This document shows positions 1 through 11,096 of a stretch of 64,000 nucleotides of DNA, piece by piece. The stretch is from Leptodactylus fallax (taxonomy: Eukaryota > Chordata > Amphibia > Anura > Leptodactylidae). The DNA is taken from assembly GCA_947044405.1 (NCBI GenBank), contig CAMRHE010000352.1, forward strand, positions 372,001 through 436,000, read 5' to 3'. The notes beneath the pieces were generated by a model. It did no database searches. It saw only the letters and a program-made list of their open reading frames with translations, and was not told where the DNA came from. How positions within the stretch are numbered: the stretch's first letter is position 1; each line of letters starts with the position of its first letter. The translations under genes and the position numbers were made by a program.

Positions 1-757
1 TTTTCTACTTTGAAGAGAATGGCAAATATGCCCCTTATTTCTTTTCCCACTAATGAACACCTATAACAAAAGCGTGATAAAGACAAAGATTTGTGGCTCG
101 GAATTATTGACAATACTGTATTGATAAATGGTCTGCAACTTTATACTGGGAACAAAATGGCGAATATGGTCCTCCTTATGGGTTTCCACACTAATAAACA
201 CCTTTAAATAAGGTGTATGCTCCTCCATTATACCACATGTGCAGGGCACAGCGGTTTCACGCTGTTCTACACCTCGTTTGCCTGGGCGAACAAAGTCACA
301 CAGGGGAGGAACTGGGTCACTGTATGTCCTCCTCATGCTGCTTCCCACTGGGTCACTCTGTGTACTCCTCATGCCGCTGCCACTGGGTCACTGTATGCCC
401 TCCTCATGCCGCAGCCACTGGACCTGTAAGGCTAGGTTCACACTTGAGTTAGTTGTACAGTACAGTTTTGGCCCCGTAACTGTCCAAATAAGTGAAGTGT
501 GCATCGATTCTAAGAGCGACGCCTGTCATGTGCGTGTCATACTGACTCACAGTATTGTTTGACTACCACAGTAGGCTCTCTATGTGTGTTACTGCAAGGC
601 ACAGTGTTCTACACCACTATACAGGTTCTTTGAAGCTAGGAAATAGGTGTTTTTTAGCGATATTCGCTGCAAAGTAATTCGGATCGAAGCTAATTTTTTT
701 GGAACTTCGAACAGAAGTGCCAAATTGAACTTTTGAGAAATTCGCTCATCTCTAATT
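1..757 (-). mobile_element. hAT element fragment (copy A), cut by the window edge
   Basis: Bases 1-210 match the 5' non-coding part of the large hAT element at about 47642-47860 in the same orientation. Bases 213-320 match part of its transposase gene (43560-43680) but are inverted relative to that flank, and they run into its minisatellite at 290-424. The right end, about 740-754, is 'ttcgctcatctcta', which matches the right terminus of the large copy at about 48926-48939, so the terminal repeat begins tagagatgagcgaa. Bases 430-590 resemble a 'ggttcacact' foldback element and may be a later insertion. No transposase frame survives. This is a rearranged, non-autonomous relative of the copy at 39-49 kb; the rest lies off the left edge. 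Confidence 0.7.
290..424. repeat. Short run of the hAT 35-bp minisatellite
   Basis: About four imperfect units of 'actgggtcactgtatg..ctcctcatgc' follow one another. They are the reverse complement of the units in the large array at 39283-41690. The junction with the transposase-derived segment ('gaggaactgggtcactg') is the same here as at about 39680, so the fusion is older than both copies. Confidence 0.8.
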
Positions 758-868
758 ATGTCCTTGATGCCCCCGTGCATACATACTGCTTCCTCATGCC
801 CCCCTTATATTAAATGGTTTGCCACAAATTCATTTAAAAAATATATGTTAGCAGAGAGGACGTGTAAA

Positions 869-1172
869 AAATGAAAAAGCTTTTACTCTTACCTGCATCC
901 TCCCATCTCTTCCTGCTTTGGGCCAGCTGTCTCTTCTGCTACTCTGAATGTGTACAATGCGGCTACAGTGGTGATGTCACATAAACAGGACAACTGTAGC
1001 CATTCACTGCTCTAAGCTGTATACTGTGCAGATTGGCTGCACTGGTCCTATTGACATGACATCACCATTGCAGCTGCTCTGTATACAAATAAAGCAGCAG
1101 AGGAGGCGGCCAGCCCACCACAAGAGTGGAGAGGAGTATACAGGTAAGAATAAATGCAGGGTTATCTTACAC
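869..1172. repeat. Imperfect foldback (inverted-repeat) element
   Basis: The left arm around 885-985 ('ctcttacctgcatcctccc ... gtgatgtcac') pairs with the reverse complement of about 1060-1155 ('gtatacaggtaagaa'). Arms are diverged but collinear for roughly 100 bases. No open frame inside resembles a known protein. It looks like an old non-autonomous DNA element. About 280 bases to the right, 1448-1461 reads tagctacgcctctg, which resembles the end of a separate hAT-type short element. Confidence 0.5.
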
Positions 1173-1714
1173 TACCCTACTGTTTGCATAAATTGTTTTT
1201 TTTTAATTCTGGGGAACCCCTTAAAAGAGGTCAACGGCTTCCTACCATGTATTTCAACTATATAAACGTCTTACAGCGCAGGTACAATTGTAATTGCTAC
1301 TTTGTTTTGGCTCCAGGGTGGGCCTCCCAGAGTCAGTGGGCCCAGGTCTACCACACCCTCTGCCCCCCTACTAAACAATATGTAATAAATGTGTGAGTTT
1401 ATAAGATGGTGTTGACACCTTAAATAAATGACCATTTTCCCATTGCTAGCTACGCCTCTGCCTTTGGATCTTCAAGACTCTAATCTACAGATGCAGGCTA
1501 ACAGATTCAAACAATATGAAATAAATGTGTAGGTCTAAGGTTGTGCTGACACCTTAAACAAATGACCATTTTTCTCTCTGTCTGCATGAACAAATGGGCA
1601 AAGGAAGGGTTCAGAAGCTCATGCAGTGTGACCTGGATGCAGTGTGTCACAGCATGGTGTGATCAGAGATAATGGTTGTAAAAGTTATATCCCATGTTAT
1701 GTTGTATTTACATA

Positions 1715-2760
1715 CAGTTGAAACCAGAAGTTTACACACACTTGACAATATATAAAAAAAACACATATGCATGTTTTTCTCATTATCTGGCATGAAATCA
1801 GAATAAACCTTTCCCATTTTAGTTCAATTAGGATTACCAAAATTATTTATATTTGCCAAATGCCAGAATAATGAGAGAGAGAGAATTTTTTAAGGCATTT
1901 TTATTACTTTCTGCAAAGTCAAAACTTTACATACATTTCATTAGTATTTGGTACCATTGCCCTTAAACTGTATGACTTGGGTCAAATGTTTTGGATATCC
2001 TTCCACGAGCATCTCACAATAGTTGGTAGGAATTTGGGCCCATTACCCCTGATAGAACTTGTGTAACTGAGCCATGTTTGTAGGCCGCCTTGCTCCCACC
2101 TGCCTTTTCAGCTTTGCCCATAAATTTTCAATAGGATTGAGATCAGGTATTTGTGATGGCTCTCCAAAACATTGACTTTGTTATCCTTAAGCCACTTTGT
2201 AACCAGTGTGGTAGTATGCTTCAGGTCATTGTCCATTTGGAAGACCCATTTGCGCCCAAGCTTTGAATTCCTGGCTGATGTCTTGAGATGTTGCTTCAGT
2301 ATTGCAACATAATGTTCTTTCCTCATGATGCAATCTATTTTGTGAAGTGCACCAGTCCCTCCTGCAGCAAAACAACCCCCCAACATGATGCTGCCACCCC
2401 CGTGTTTCACAGTTGGGATGGTGTTCTTTTTTCTCCCTTTTTCCTTCAAATGTAACAATGGTCATTATGGCCAAGCCTGAGAACACCAGTGACAAATGAC
2501 CAGTGTAAACAAGACTTTTAGTGTCCAAGCACTCCTAGTGTATTCCTGTTTATGGGACTTCATTGTCCCACAGAGTTGTTCCTGCAAGGCTCTGTAGTAG
2601 TAGTCATCTGGTCTACAGGGCAGATCTCTTCCACGCACCTATATAAATGTTCCTTCATTTTCTGTTCTGCAATAATAGCAGGACGGCAAACATAAAACTT
2701 AACATGAACATTGCCTGCCAGAGCGTGTTTTATTAGTATCATGTGATTTGAAGGTTCAGA
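1715..2760 (-). mobile_element. Tc1-like transposon remnant A with broken transposase
   Basis: The left end has a TA followed by 'cagttgaaaccagaag', typical of Tc1 terminal repeats, and an inner copy-like motif near 1920. Reading the minus strand, 2108-2458 and 2226-2528 give overlapping pieces of a Tc1-family DDE transposase. Visible motifs include a [10 protein letters not shown] block, an MDND-K-H block around the second catalytic aspartate and a damaged SPDLNPIE region. At least two frameshifts separate the pieces and the N-terminal DNA-binding part is not recognisable. I cannot see a right terminal repeat, so the right boundary is a guess. It is a dead fossil. Confidence 0.75.
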
Positions 2761-4347
2761 TATTGCTTTAGGGAGCGTTGTGTTTTGATTTTGTTAATTT
2801 TAGCTAAAATGTGTAAGCATATGGTCAAAAGAAGTCCCAGAGTCTAATATATACCGCAGACAGGAAGGTTGGCTCATTTTGGACTGCACAGGGAATAATA
2901 GGAATTTTATAATATATGAAGACAGGATTCCTTTCCAGGGAATGGTCAGACTTTAAGAACTCCCCCTAATTATTTCTCAGGGAGACTTTCCTGAGCGGCT
3001 CCATCTGAAGGAGGCCATTTTTCAAAAGTCACTGAGAGCCATGTATAAAGTTCTCCATGTGAATCATGGAGATTATTGAACTATGGAATATAAGGAAAAA
3101 TATGTCAGACAGGAGACATTCCTGAATCTGAGGATAAAACATTTCCTTTCCTACTGAGAAAGAACTCTATCTACTTCATGCACTCAATACACTTCTACAT
3201 TCTAAGGATGTTGCAGGGAAGGGGAATAATAGGAGCTGCCTGGGAAGAATAGCACAGGCTCAACTAATTTACATTCTTCTGTTTTGATTTTAAAGGAGTT
3301 TTCTTATCTCCCTCTCTGAGCAGTTTGCCTGCTCTCTTCTTCTCACTTCCTGTATTCTTCAGCCAGATGGGCAGGCTTTGACAGTTTGATGAACAGGACA
3401 CTATGAAGTATCTCAGTAGATATTGACTTTGCCTTTACCATGAGAGATCATTTATTATGATTAAGTCTCTAATAATGCAGATCAAATAATATGCACAGTA
3501 AGTGTATATTACGTTATACAGGTTTGGAGAGAAAAAAAACATATATATGCTCCCAGGACTGAAAAGGCATTAAATTCAATGTTATCTTTGTGTTTACTTA
3601 GAGAGATAACTGACACTGTCTGAGCATTTATCAGCAAACTGCAATTAACTTATCTAATTGCAGAAAAGAAGACAACAGCTTTGAAAATAATCCAGAGAAC
3701 TCTGCCCCTCTCCAGAGAGCAGTGAGTCATGTTATCTATCCTGGATCAGATAACAGGTTGGGTTCCTTGACAATAGTGTCTCAACAATGGGAGGAATCAT
3801 TTCACATAGCAGGAAAACAAAGCAGCATTTCTAAAGAATTTTATTTAGGAAAACTCTTGAATTTATATAAGCTAGCAGTATAGATAGGATCATTGAGAGC
3901 ACAATTTATGGGGAATATAAAAAGCCAAAGGCTAAATCTCAATGTATCTAGAGATAAATCAATGAGAATAATATATAAAATAATATATAAACAAATATAA
4001 CAAATCAATCCAGCTCTGGCATCACAGACATTTTATCACATCCTCTACAGTGTGCATGTTTGGGGACAATATTATCACTATCTATAAACTACTGAACTTT
4101 TATTTATAAAGCACAAACATATGCTGCAAGGCTTGTGTACCATAATGTTCTCCCAGTTATCTAAAAACTGCACTGGGTTCTAGGGGTTGCATCTGCACCC
4201 TGATTCCCTGAATAACGTTGACACCTAAGCAAACATTTTATTTTCACCATGAAATATTGGACCTTTTCTTGTAACCAATATCTTTAGTGAATCCTGCAAC
4301 TAATTTCAAAGCCCATCCCTCCTCTAGTCAGTACTGTGATACCATTA
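2761..4347. other. Anonymous AT-rich sequence, nothing recognised
   Basis: I found no open frame above background, no terminal repeats and no similarity to other parts of the window. Short A-rich runs are present (about 3530). It could be unique intergenic or intronic sequence. Confidence 0.5.
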
Positions 4348-4355
4348 CCTGCTTC

Positions 4356-5195
4356 CAGGGCCACTTTAACCATAGGTCCAAAGGTGCACTTGCACCGAGC
4401 CCTATGGTAGTGGGTGCCCCCATGGGACAGCTGTACAGTTCTGTCCCGCTGTTCCGGGCTGCCCCAATTTCAGCTCATGTTGCATACAATGATGAAGTAG
4501 GGAGCTGTCTGCCTCCTGCTTCACCATTCCTCCCATCTCTTCCCCAGGAGCTGCAGGCACAATGTGATGATGTCACTTACATCGCACTTGCAGCTCCCTG
4601 AAGACTCTGGACCAGAACAGCAGGGGAGCGAGGAAAGGATAGTATTAATGTTTTTTTTATTTCTTTTTGGTGAGGGACATATTTTTGTGGGGGCAACTGC
4701 AAGGGGACTTTAAACTGTGGGGGTAGCTGGAGGGGAATATTAAACAGTGGGTTCAGCTGGAGGGGGACATCAAACTGTTGGGGCAGCTGGAGGGGGACAT
4801 TAAAGTGGGGGCAACTGGCATATGACATTAAACTGTCAGGGCAGCTGGAGAGGGACATTATACTGTGGGTGCACTTGGAGGGAGACATTATGCTGTGGAG
4901 GCTGATGGGCAGAGACATTATGCTGTGTGGGTAGATGGACGGGGACATTAAACTTTGGGGATAGCTGGAGAGGGACAATAAACTGTGGGGATAGCTGTAG
5001 GAAGACATTAAACTGTGGGGGTAGCTGGAGGGAGACATTATAATGTATGGGGCTACTAGGGAAGCATTATACTGTGTGAGGGCTAATAAGTGGGCATTAT
5101 AAATTGTGCAAGTCAGGTATTTCTAAGTGGCGGTGATGGGGGGGCCTCTTATGAAACCTTTACACTGGGCCCACCAAAGAGTTAAAATGGCCCTG
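4356..5195. mobile_element. Non-autonomous hAT-type element with internal minisatellite
   Basis: The ends are cagggccactttaac (4356-4370) and its near-perfect inverse gttaaaatggccctg (5181-5195), matching at 14 of 15 positions. The flanks are cctgcttc (4348-4355) and cccgcttc (5196-5203), an 8-bp target duplication with one mismatch. Short terminal repeats beginning CAGGG plus 8-bp duplications are the hallmark of the hAT superfamily. There is no transposase, so it would have needed one in trans. The middle is occupied by a tandem array (4664-5110). Confidence 0.8.
4664..5110. repeat. Minisatellite, unit about 30-36 bp
   Basis: A motif like 'gggacattaaactgtgg' followed by 'gggcagctggag' recurs about a dozen times. 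Neighbouring units near 4764 and 4794 are 30 bases apart; others are longer. Copies are diverged, so the array is old. Related arrays with 'cattatactgtgtgg..ccactgtgg' units occur at 26105-26500 and 28395-28585. Confidence 0.8.
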
Positions 5196-5210
5196 CCCGC
5201 TTCTAAGCAA

Positions 5211-5697
5211 TTAAAGTGGTTGGTCAGACCAATATTGAGAGACAAATGTTATTGTTGGCATAATAAAAAGTTGTACAATTTTCCAATATAATTTCTGTAT
5301 CAATTCCTCACAGTTTTCTAGATCTCTGCTTGCTGTCATTCATTCTGCTTACCTCTAGTGGATGAAATTCTGACCATGGTCATGTGATTTGCAGTCCATG
5401 GTCATGTGATGAACACACAGGTGCACAGCTTGTTATAGTCACAACACAATAATCAGACATCTGCCTGGTAGCGAGCTGTGCACCTGTGTGCTCATCACAT
5501 GACCATGGACTGTAAATCACATGACCATGGTCAGAATTTCATCCACTAGAGGTAAGCAGAATAAATGACAGCAAGCAGAGATCTGAAAACCATGAGGAAC
5601 TGATACAAAAAGTATATTGGAAAGTTATATATCTTATTATTATACAAACAATAACATTAGTCTCTCAGTGTTAGTCTGAAAGTGGCCAACTGCTTTA
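5211..5697. repeat. Long palindromic foldback element
   Basis: The left arm from ttaaagtggttggtcagac (5211) pairs with the right arm ending in gtctgaaagtggccaactg (about 5674-5692). Pairing continues through the inner block with 'accatggtcatgtgat' (about 5375) and its inverse near 5520, giving arms of about 230 bases around a small centre near 5450. The ends resemble those of the repeats at 9677 and 13612. It has no coding capacity and is best explained as a non-autonomous DNA element. It starts within 10 bases of the target duplication of the preceding hAT-type element. Confidence 0.8.
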
Positions 5698-7699
5698 ATA
5701 TATTGTATCACATTACAGGTGTCTGTATGAAGTAATGCATAAATCATTAACAATACAGATAACCAACACTCACACTGCATGCTCCACAGAGACACACGTC
5801 TATAAAATACAGGACTTGCTGACAGTAGAAGAAACTGGACTGATATTGAGGGCTTCCTATAAATTAGTGCTGATAACATTTATTTGTTTTCCTGTGGTTT
5901 TTAGAGCGAGGCCCACTCTATCCACAGTGCTTCTTTCTGATCTGAAACCATGCTGCCTGTTATAGAGGAAGTCTGGAAGTGTTTATGGGAGAGTTGAAAG
6001 CTGTGCCCACCTCAGTTCTTGTGGTTACCTTGATGTGCACCCTCATTGCTCTTGAAGTTGACCTCTGCAAAGCTAGACAGGAAGAGCAGTCATAAAAATC
6101 AGAACTTGTGCCAGGGTAAACTGAACTGAGGTCCCAGTGTTCTCTTTCTCCTGTCAGCTCAGGGACCTGCAATCCGCCTCAGTCAACTAAATCATCAAAT
6201 GAGGATAAGCAAATCTTTATCATAACTGAGTGATCAAAAGTCTGCCCAACACAAGTACCTGTACCTGAATCTGCCATGTATCTCAGTTTGCCTGACATAA
6301 AGTCTATGTGCCATAGCCTTAAATCTGACTGTCTTTGGCCATTTTCACGACATTTTTTAGCAGTGTTTTTTGATCATATGTTACAAATTAGTCAATACCA
6401 CATCCAGATGTTACAGACATGTAAACTCACCCAGGATTCCAGGGAGTCTTCCGGTTTTCAGGTCCCCTTATCTGGTCACCTGAGGAATAATGTCTTTCAC
6501 CTGCTGCCGGCTCATTAGTATTCACTGCATTGTAACTTCATCTCAGTGCAGTGAATATTAATTTTTATCAATTAAAAGTTTAACTTTATTAATTTTTTTT
6601 CATTAGAAATCTGCAGGGATTTGAACCCAGGAAACAGAGCATACAAACTGCAATAGTACGGTACTGTCCCTACATAATGTATTGTATACTTAAAGATAAA
6701 TTTTCTAAGCATACAATGTACTGGCATAAAGAGATATTTCTTTAAATACCATACATATGCTGGGAAAGAAAAAGTTTCATATGAGAAAAAACATACCTAA
6801 TTAAAAAAATATATTAAAATAAGGCTTTTGGAAGTTTTTATTATTAAATTATTCTAAATAAATTTTGAAGTGATCACTAAATGACGTAAATAAAAATAAT
6901 GAAATATTAATTAACCAGTAACAATCTGGGGTCTAATAATATTATATGGGGTCTGGATATATGTAACTGTGCCCTTTTATGAAGCCAGCATCCCAAGTGT
7001 TAGACCGCTATGTTTCTTTACTTGATGACCTATCCTATCCATTCTAAGGGATCAAGGTCTCACATGATATATATGCTCACTGTATACCAATTCTGTGCGG
7101 TAACTCACCACACACATACATGTAATCATAAAAAGGGGTACTCCACACACAGAGCTGCCACTACTTTCCACTTAAGTCTAGACGAGACACCAATACCTGC
7201 TTGTCTAAGTGTGGTGGTGAAACACCACAGAAGAAAGGAAGGCACAGACCACAAGCTAGATGTGGCTCCAAAGAATCTGAGAAAGAAGTTGTGTGCCTCA
7301 TGGCTTTTTATGGGCTTCTCACTCTCACCCCAAACCTACTTCCTTAAACCTCCCAATTAGGTTTGTAACGTGATTAGGTTGTCATTATTTTCCTTTGCTG
7401 TAAATGTAGGGTTTTTATTCAGCAAATGCTCAGATGATCCGGAGTCTTAATGTCTACTATGATCAGCACACCTTAGTTGATAATTAGAATGACCACAATT
7501 AAATTAGCACCTGGGAATTCCTCCTTTCTCTGTAGCCTGAGCTGTGGATTGCACATTATAATTACTGCACATAGGAAACACTCTGGCGTAGCAAACACCT
7601 ACTGACACATTGCAGCAAAAAAAAAAAAAAAAAACTTACGACAATGCACACAGTTAAAACATAACTAGAAACATAGTTTGTACAATATTCTATATACAT
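5698..7699. other. Anonymous sequence with a poly(A) run
   Basis: No gene or repeat boundary can be supported. A stretch around 6612 ('gatttgaacccagg') resembles the B-box end of the SINE at 24785-25066 and may be a tiny SINE remnant. There is an 18-base poly(A) run at 7617-7634 without a recognisable element in front of it. Confidence 0.4.
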
Positions 7700-8000
7700 A
7701 TTTCATCACAGTCATCAATTTAAGTCCTGGAAAACCCCTTGAAGGTCCCACCACAGCGATTCAATTGGGTTGAGGTCTAGACTTTTCCTCAAGCATTACA
7801 ACAGTTTCCTTTTATTTTTCTATTTCAGCCATTCTGTTGTTGATGTGCTGGGGTGCTTGGGATCATTATATTATTACATGACCTAGTTTCACCCAGCTTT
7901 AGCCGTCGAATAGACAGCCTCACATTTGACTCTAGAATACTTTGGTATAGAGAAATGCAGTGTACCCCAAATGGGCCACTGCTAAGAACTAAACTGTTTT
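7700..8000 (-). pseudogene. Tc1-like transposase remnant B
   Basis: The minus strand of 7825-7960 encodes a YQSILESNVRLS..RLKLG block followed, after a frameshift, by an NDPKH-like block and TTEWLK. This is the region around the second catalytic aspartate of Tc1-family transposases. The adjacent plus-strand text 'ggttgaggtctagact' is the reverse complement of the downstream SPDLNP region, heavily mutated. No terminal repeats are visible. It belongs to a different Tc1 subfamily from the other copies in the window. Confidence 0.65.
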
Positions 8001-8889
8001 TTTGTTTTTTTTCATGTGTAACATGTTTTTCACTGTGCACTTTTGTTTTATTCTATATATCACTGGCTATTGCACTTTCCAGATTTATGCTCAAGGGTTA
8101 ACAAGCCATTCCAGTGCTAATGGCCTTAGTCAGTGAGCTTGGGCCTGTTTCATTTAGTCTGGAGTTAGCATTAATCGAGGGCACTTCCTTGTGGGAAAGC
8201 ATCTTTAGTTAGTTAGTGATAGTTAGAGCTACAACAGACAGCCCCATGTCACTGGACCTTCTGCTTGCAGAATAAGCTTTCATGTAACTACTCTTAAATG
8301 AGCATCTCCACTGCTATGCCATACCATACTTTGTTGCCGATGGCTAAAATGAGCCCTGCATTTTCCCAAGGGTGGCTGAAAAAAAGAGAACTAGATCCCA
8401 GTTGTTGCCCCAGAACGCCATGGTGGAAAGGGCCAGAGGATTTGAGGAAGAGGTGAAGAACAGTTGCCACTCCTGCTTATATTTGTAAAGTGCCCTATGT
8501 GTGAAACCAGCTTGCTGTAAGGAAATGTGCCTCCATGTTGCCTTGTGACTGGAAGAAACTTGCTAAGTAAACTGTGCCTTGACTATCCCCTGTTTAACTG
8601 CTAGCCTGTCTCCTGTGCTTCATTCATGCCCACCATCAAGGGCATCCTAAAACATCTTCACATTGGAGACACACAGCAGGATTCCCCTGGGGATTTAAAC
8701 ATCACCCAAGTGCAACCCCCTTATCATTGTGGGGGCCTGTAAGTGGTTTTGGCGCTAGACGCCACTGTGACCAAAGAGGGAGCGAGCAACCTCCATCTTG
8801 GGCCTCCTCTATCCCCACCATCTCCACACTGCTAAGCCCTGGAATTTTGCAGAGGAGTTGTCTAGGTCCTGTGACTGCAAAACAAGCCC
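8001..8889. other. Anonymous sequence; right part may be Tc1 C flank
   Basis: Nothing recognisable from 8001 to about 8680. From about 8880 the sequence grades into the Tc1 remnant that follows ('tgcttgacagtttgtatgagg'). Confidence 0.4.
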
Positions 8890-9640
8890 ACCAACCCTCC
8901 ATTACAATGCTTGACAGTTTGTATGAGGTGTTTGTGCTATGCTATGTTTTTGACAAATGTGGTGCTGTGAATTATGGCCAAACATCTACACTTTAGTTCC
9001 AAAAATCTTTGGTTTGTTCAGATGCAAATTTAAGCCATGCTGCCATGTTCTTTTCCGAAAAAAGAGGCCTTTTTCTGTCAACCCTTCTGAATAAGCCATA
9101 CTTATTCAATCTATTTCTAGTTTTACTGTCATGAACTTGAACATTTATCATGCATAGGGTAGGTTCACATCTGCGTCGGAGAGTCTGCTGCAGATTCTGC
9201 CAAAAATCAGCAGAGAGAAAGTCCTGCACGGATGACTTTTCTCTCCACCGGTTTCAGCATAAAAATGGTGGAAACCCAACAGACACCTGGCGGACCCCAT
9301 TATAGTCTATAGGATCCGTGGGTAACCGCTGTTTTAGCGGAGGGGCTCTCCATCGTTCGGATCACCCTAGCTTAACTGAGATCTGTATAGTTTTAGATGT
9401 ACCTCTTGGGTTTTGAGCATTGCACAGTCTGACATTTGGGCGAATTTGCTGGAACGTTCACTCCTAGTAAGTTTGTCAAATGTCTTGAATGTTTTCCACT
9501 TGTGAGGAATCTTTTCCACTGTAGAATGGACTTCGCTTTGTTTGGAAATGGCCTTATAACCTTTCCCTGAATGATGACAGCAACAATTGCTTCACTAAGT
9601 ACATTGCTGAAGTCTTAACACATGCTGTAAAACTACCACT
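8890..9640 (-). pseudogene. Tc1-like transposase remnant C, split by a short element
   Basis: The minus strand of 8993-9130 encodes a recognisable Tc1 transposase piece including RNRLNKYGLFRRV, KNMAAWLKFA and DFWN, which precedes the first catalytic block. The upstream helix-turn-helix part continues beyond 9375 up to about 9640, in broken frames. Bases 9152-9372 are an unrelated short element that landed in the gene. The catalytic triad is not preserved. A decayed copy of another Tc1 subfamily. Confidence 0.7.
9152..9372. repeat. Short dispersed element, 'ggttcacatctgcg' type
   Basis: It opens with tagggtaggttcacatctgc and closes with atcaccctag, so the outermost bases form a small inverted repeat. 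A second copy lies at 53219-53455, sharing blocks such as 'gaaagtcctgcacgga' and 'ggcggacccc'. It interrupts the Tc1 sequence between 'aacatttatcatg' and 'cttaactgag', which are adjacent in the Tc1 reading, so its insertion into the Tc1 copy is clear. It is non-coding. Confidence 0.75.
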
Positions 9641-9676
9641 ACTTTTATAGAGGTGGATCCAGCTGCTGATTGTCAA

Positions 9677-9915
9677 TTAAAGGAGTTGTCTGACCCCAAA
9701 TTGAATTTTCATGCTGATGACCAATCCACATCATCTGTTCTTACAGACAGAAGCCAGAAACTGCTAGTGGATGGATGTGCATGCAGTAATAGGAGTAGTG
9801 CTGCAGCTTCGTCCACTGCATAGCAATGATTCTGGTGAACTGTAGACCAGCTCCTAATACTTGTATAGGAGTGGTGCTACATGTGCCACCCGTTCACTAG
9901 CAGTAGGGCTGAAAA
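9677..9915. repeat. Short dispersed repeat W, copy 1
   Basis: Starts ttaaaggagttgtctgac and shares 'ccccaaattgaattttcat' with the inverted copy ending at 13612. Only the left terminus is clear; the right boundary is approximate. Non-coding. Confidence 0.6.
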
Positions 9916-10039
9916 TAAATACATGTATAAAGGACACTATCAATTATAACAATAGAATTGCTCAATTAGGGATAGATCTCAAGATAAAACTTAATTTAAC
10001 CTTAACCTAGCTTTTAATAAATAAGTAATAAAAATATAA

Positions 10040-10745
10040 ATGATGCTTTAAACCTAAAAGCAACTCTATACAAATCACTGGTACAGCCACACAGAAACTA
10101 TTGTGCACAATTTTGGGCACCAGTATACAAGAAGGACATAATCGAACTATAGGGAGTCCGGAGAAGGGTGACCAAAATTATTAGGGGAATGGGTGGATTG
10201 GAGTACAACAATAGATTAAACTTGGGGTTATTCAGTTTAGAAAAAAGATGTCTATATGGAGACCTAATAAACAATGTACAAATACATGAAAGAACAGCAC
10301 AAAGAAGTTTCTAATGATCTTTTTACCCCTAGACCAGTGACAGTGACAAGGGGACATCCTCTACGTCTGGAGGAGAGAAAGTTTCACCAGCAACATAGAA
10401 GGGGATTCTTTACTGTAAGAACAGCGAGGCTATGGAACTCACTGCCCCAGGAAGTGGTGATGGTGGATTCATTGAACAAGTTCAAAGAGGGCCTGGATGT
10501 CTTTCTCGAACAGAAAAATATTACAGGTTATGAGTTCTAGATTTTGTTAAGAACAAATTGATCCAGGGTTTTATACTGATTGTCAGATTGGATTCGGGAA
10601 GGAATTTTTCTCCTGAAATGGGGCAATTGGCATAAGCCTCATGGGCTTTTTTGCCTTCCTCTGGATCAACACTGTAGGGTTGGACTTGATAGACTGGTGT
10701 CTTTATCCAACCTCATCTACTATGTACTATGTAACTATGTAACTC
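10040..10745 (+). mobile_element. 3' end of a CR1/L2-like LINE
   Basis: The plus strand around 10050-10260 encodes, with frameshifts, a YKSLVQPH..YCAQFWAP block followed by KKDI, RRRVTKIIRG and NLGLFSLEKR. This is the C-terminal end of the reverse transcriptase of CR1/L2-clade LINEs. The following stretch 10274-10540 is an open 88-codon segment ending the ORF (WNSLP and KFKEGLDVFL blocks). The 3' untranslated end closes with 8-bp-like units 'ctatgtaa' (10720-10743), as is usual for this clade. The catalytic YxDD region and the endonuclease are absent: a typical 5'-truncated insertion. Confidence 0.8.
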
Positions 10746-11096
10746 CCTAAAACAAGGGATATAATCCCTGTCTGTTTAAACAAAACTGCCTAGGACAATA
10801 TTAGATAGATAAGGAGGGTAGTCAATCTCTCTAACTCTGGAGTTGTTTAAAAACACGACCAAGATTATGTCTGTAACCCCCATAGATTTAGAGAAATCAC
10901 TGGTTAAAGCGGAGGTGCATATACTCACACTTACGGTTTAATCAGTGTGCAGGACAATATGAACAGCTGACAGGGAGAGGAAAAAATGATTGTATTATTC
11001 TCCTGTCCCTGTCACTTCAGATTACCCCAGGAGAGGGGATACCATGGACTTTTGTGCACCCCTCCACAATTATCAGTGAAAAACATACTTGCTATT

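Noticed and set aside
4577..5038. Minus-strand 153-codon frame with a repeated SLMSPSSYPH pattern
   Set aside because: Product of the minisatellite inside a short hAT-type element.
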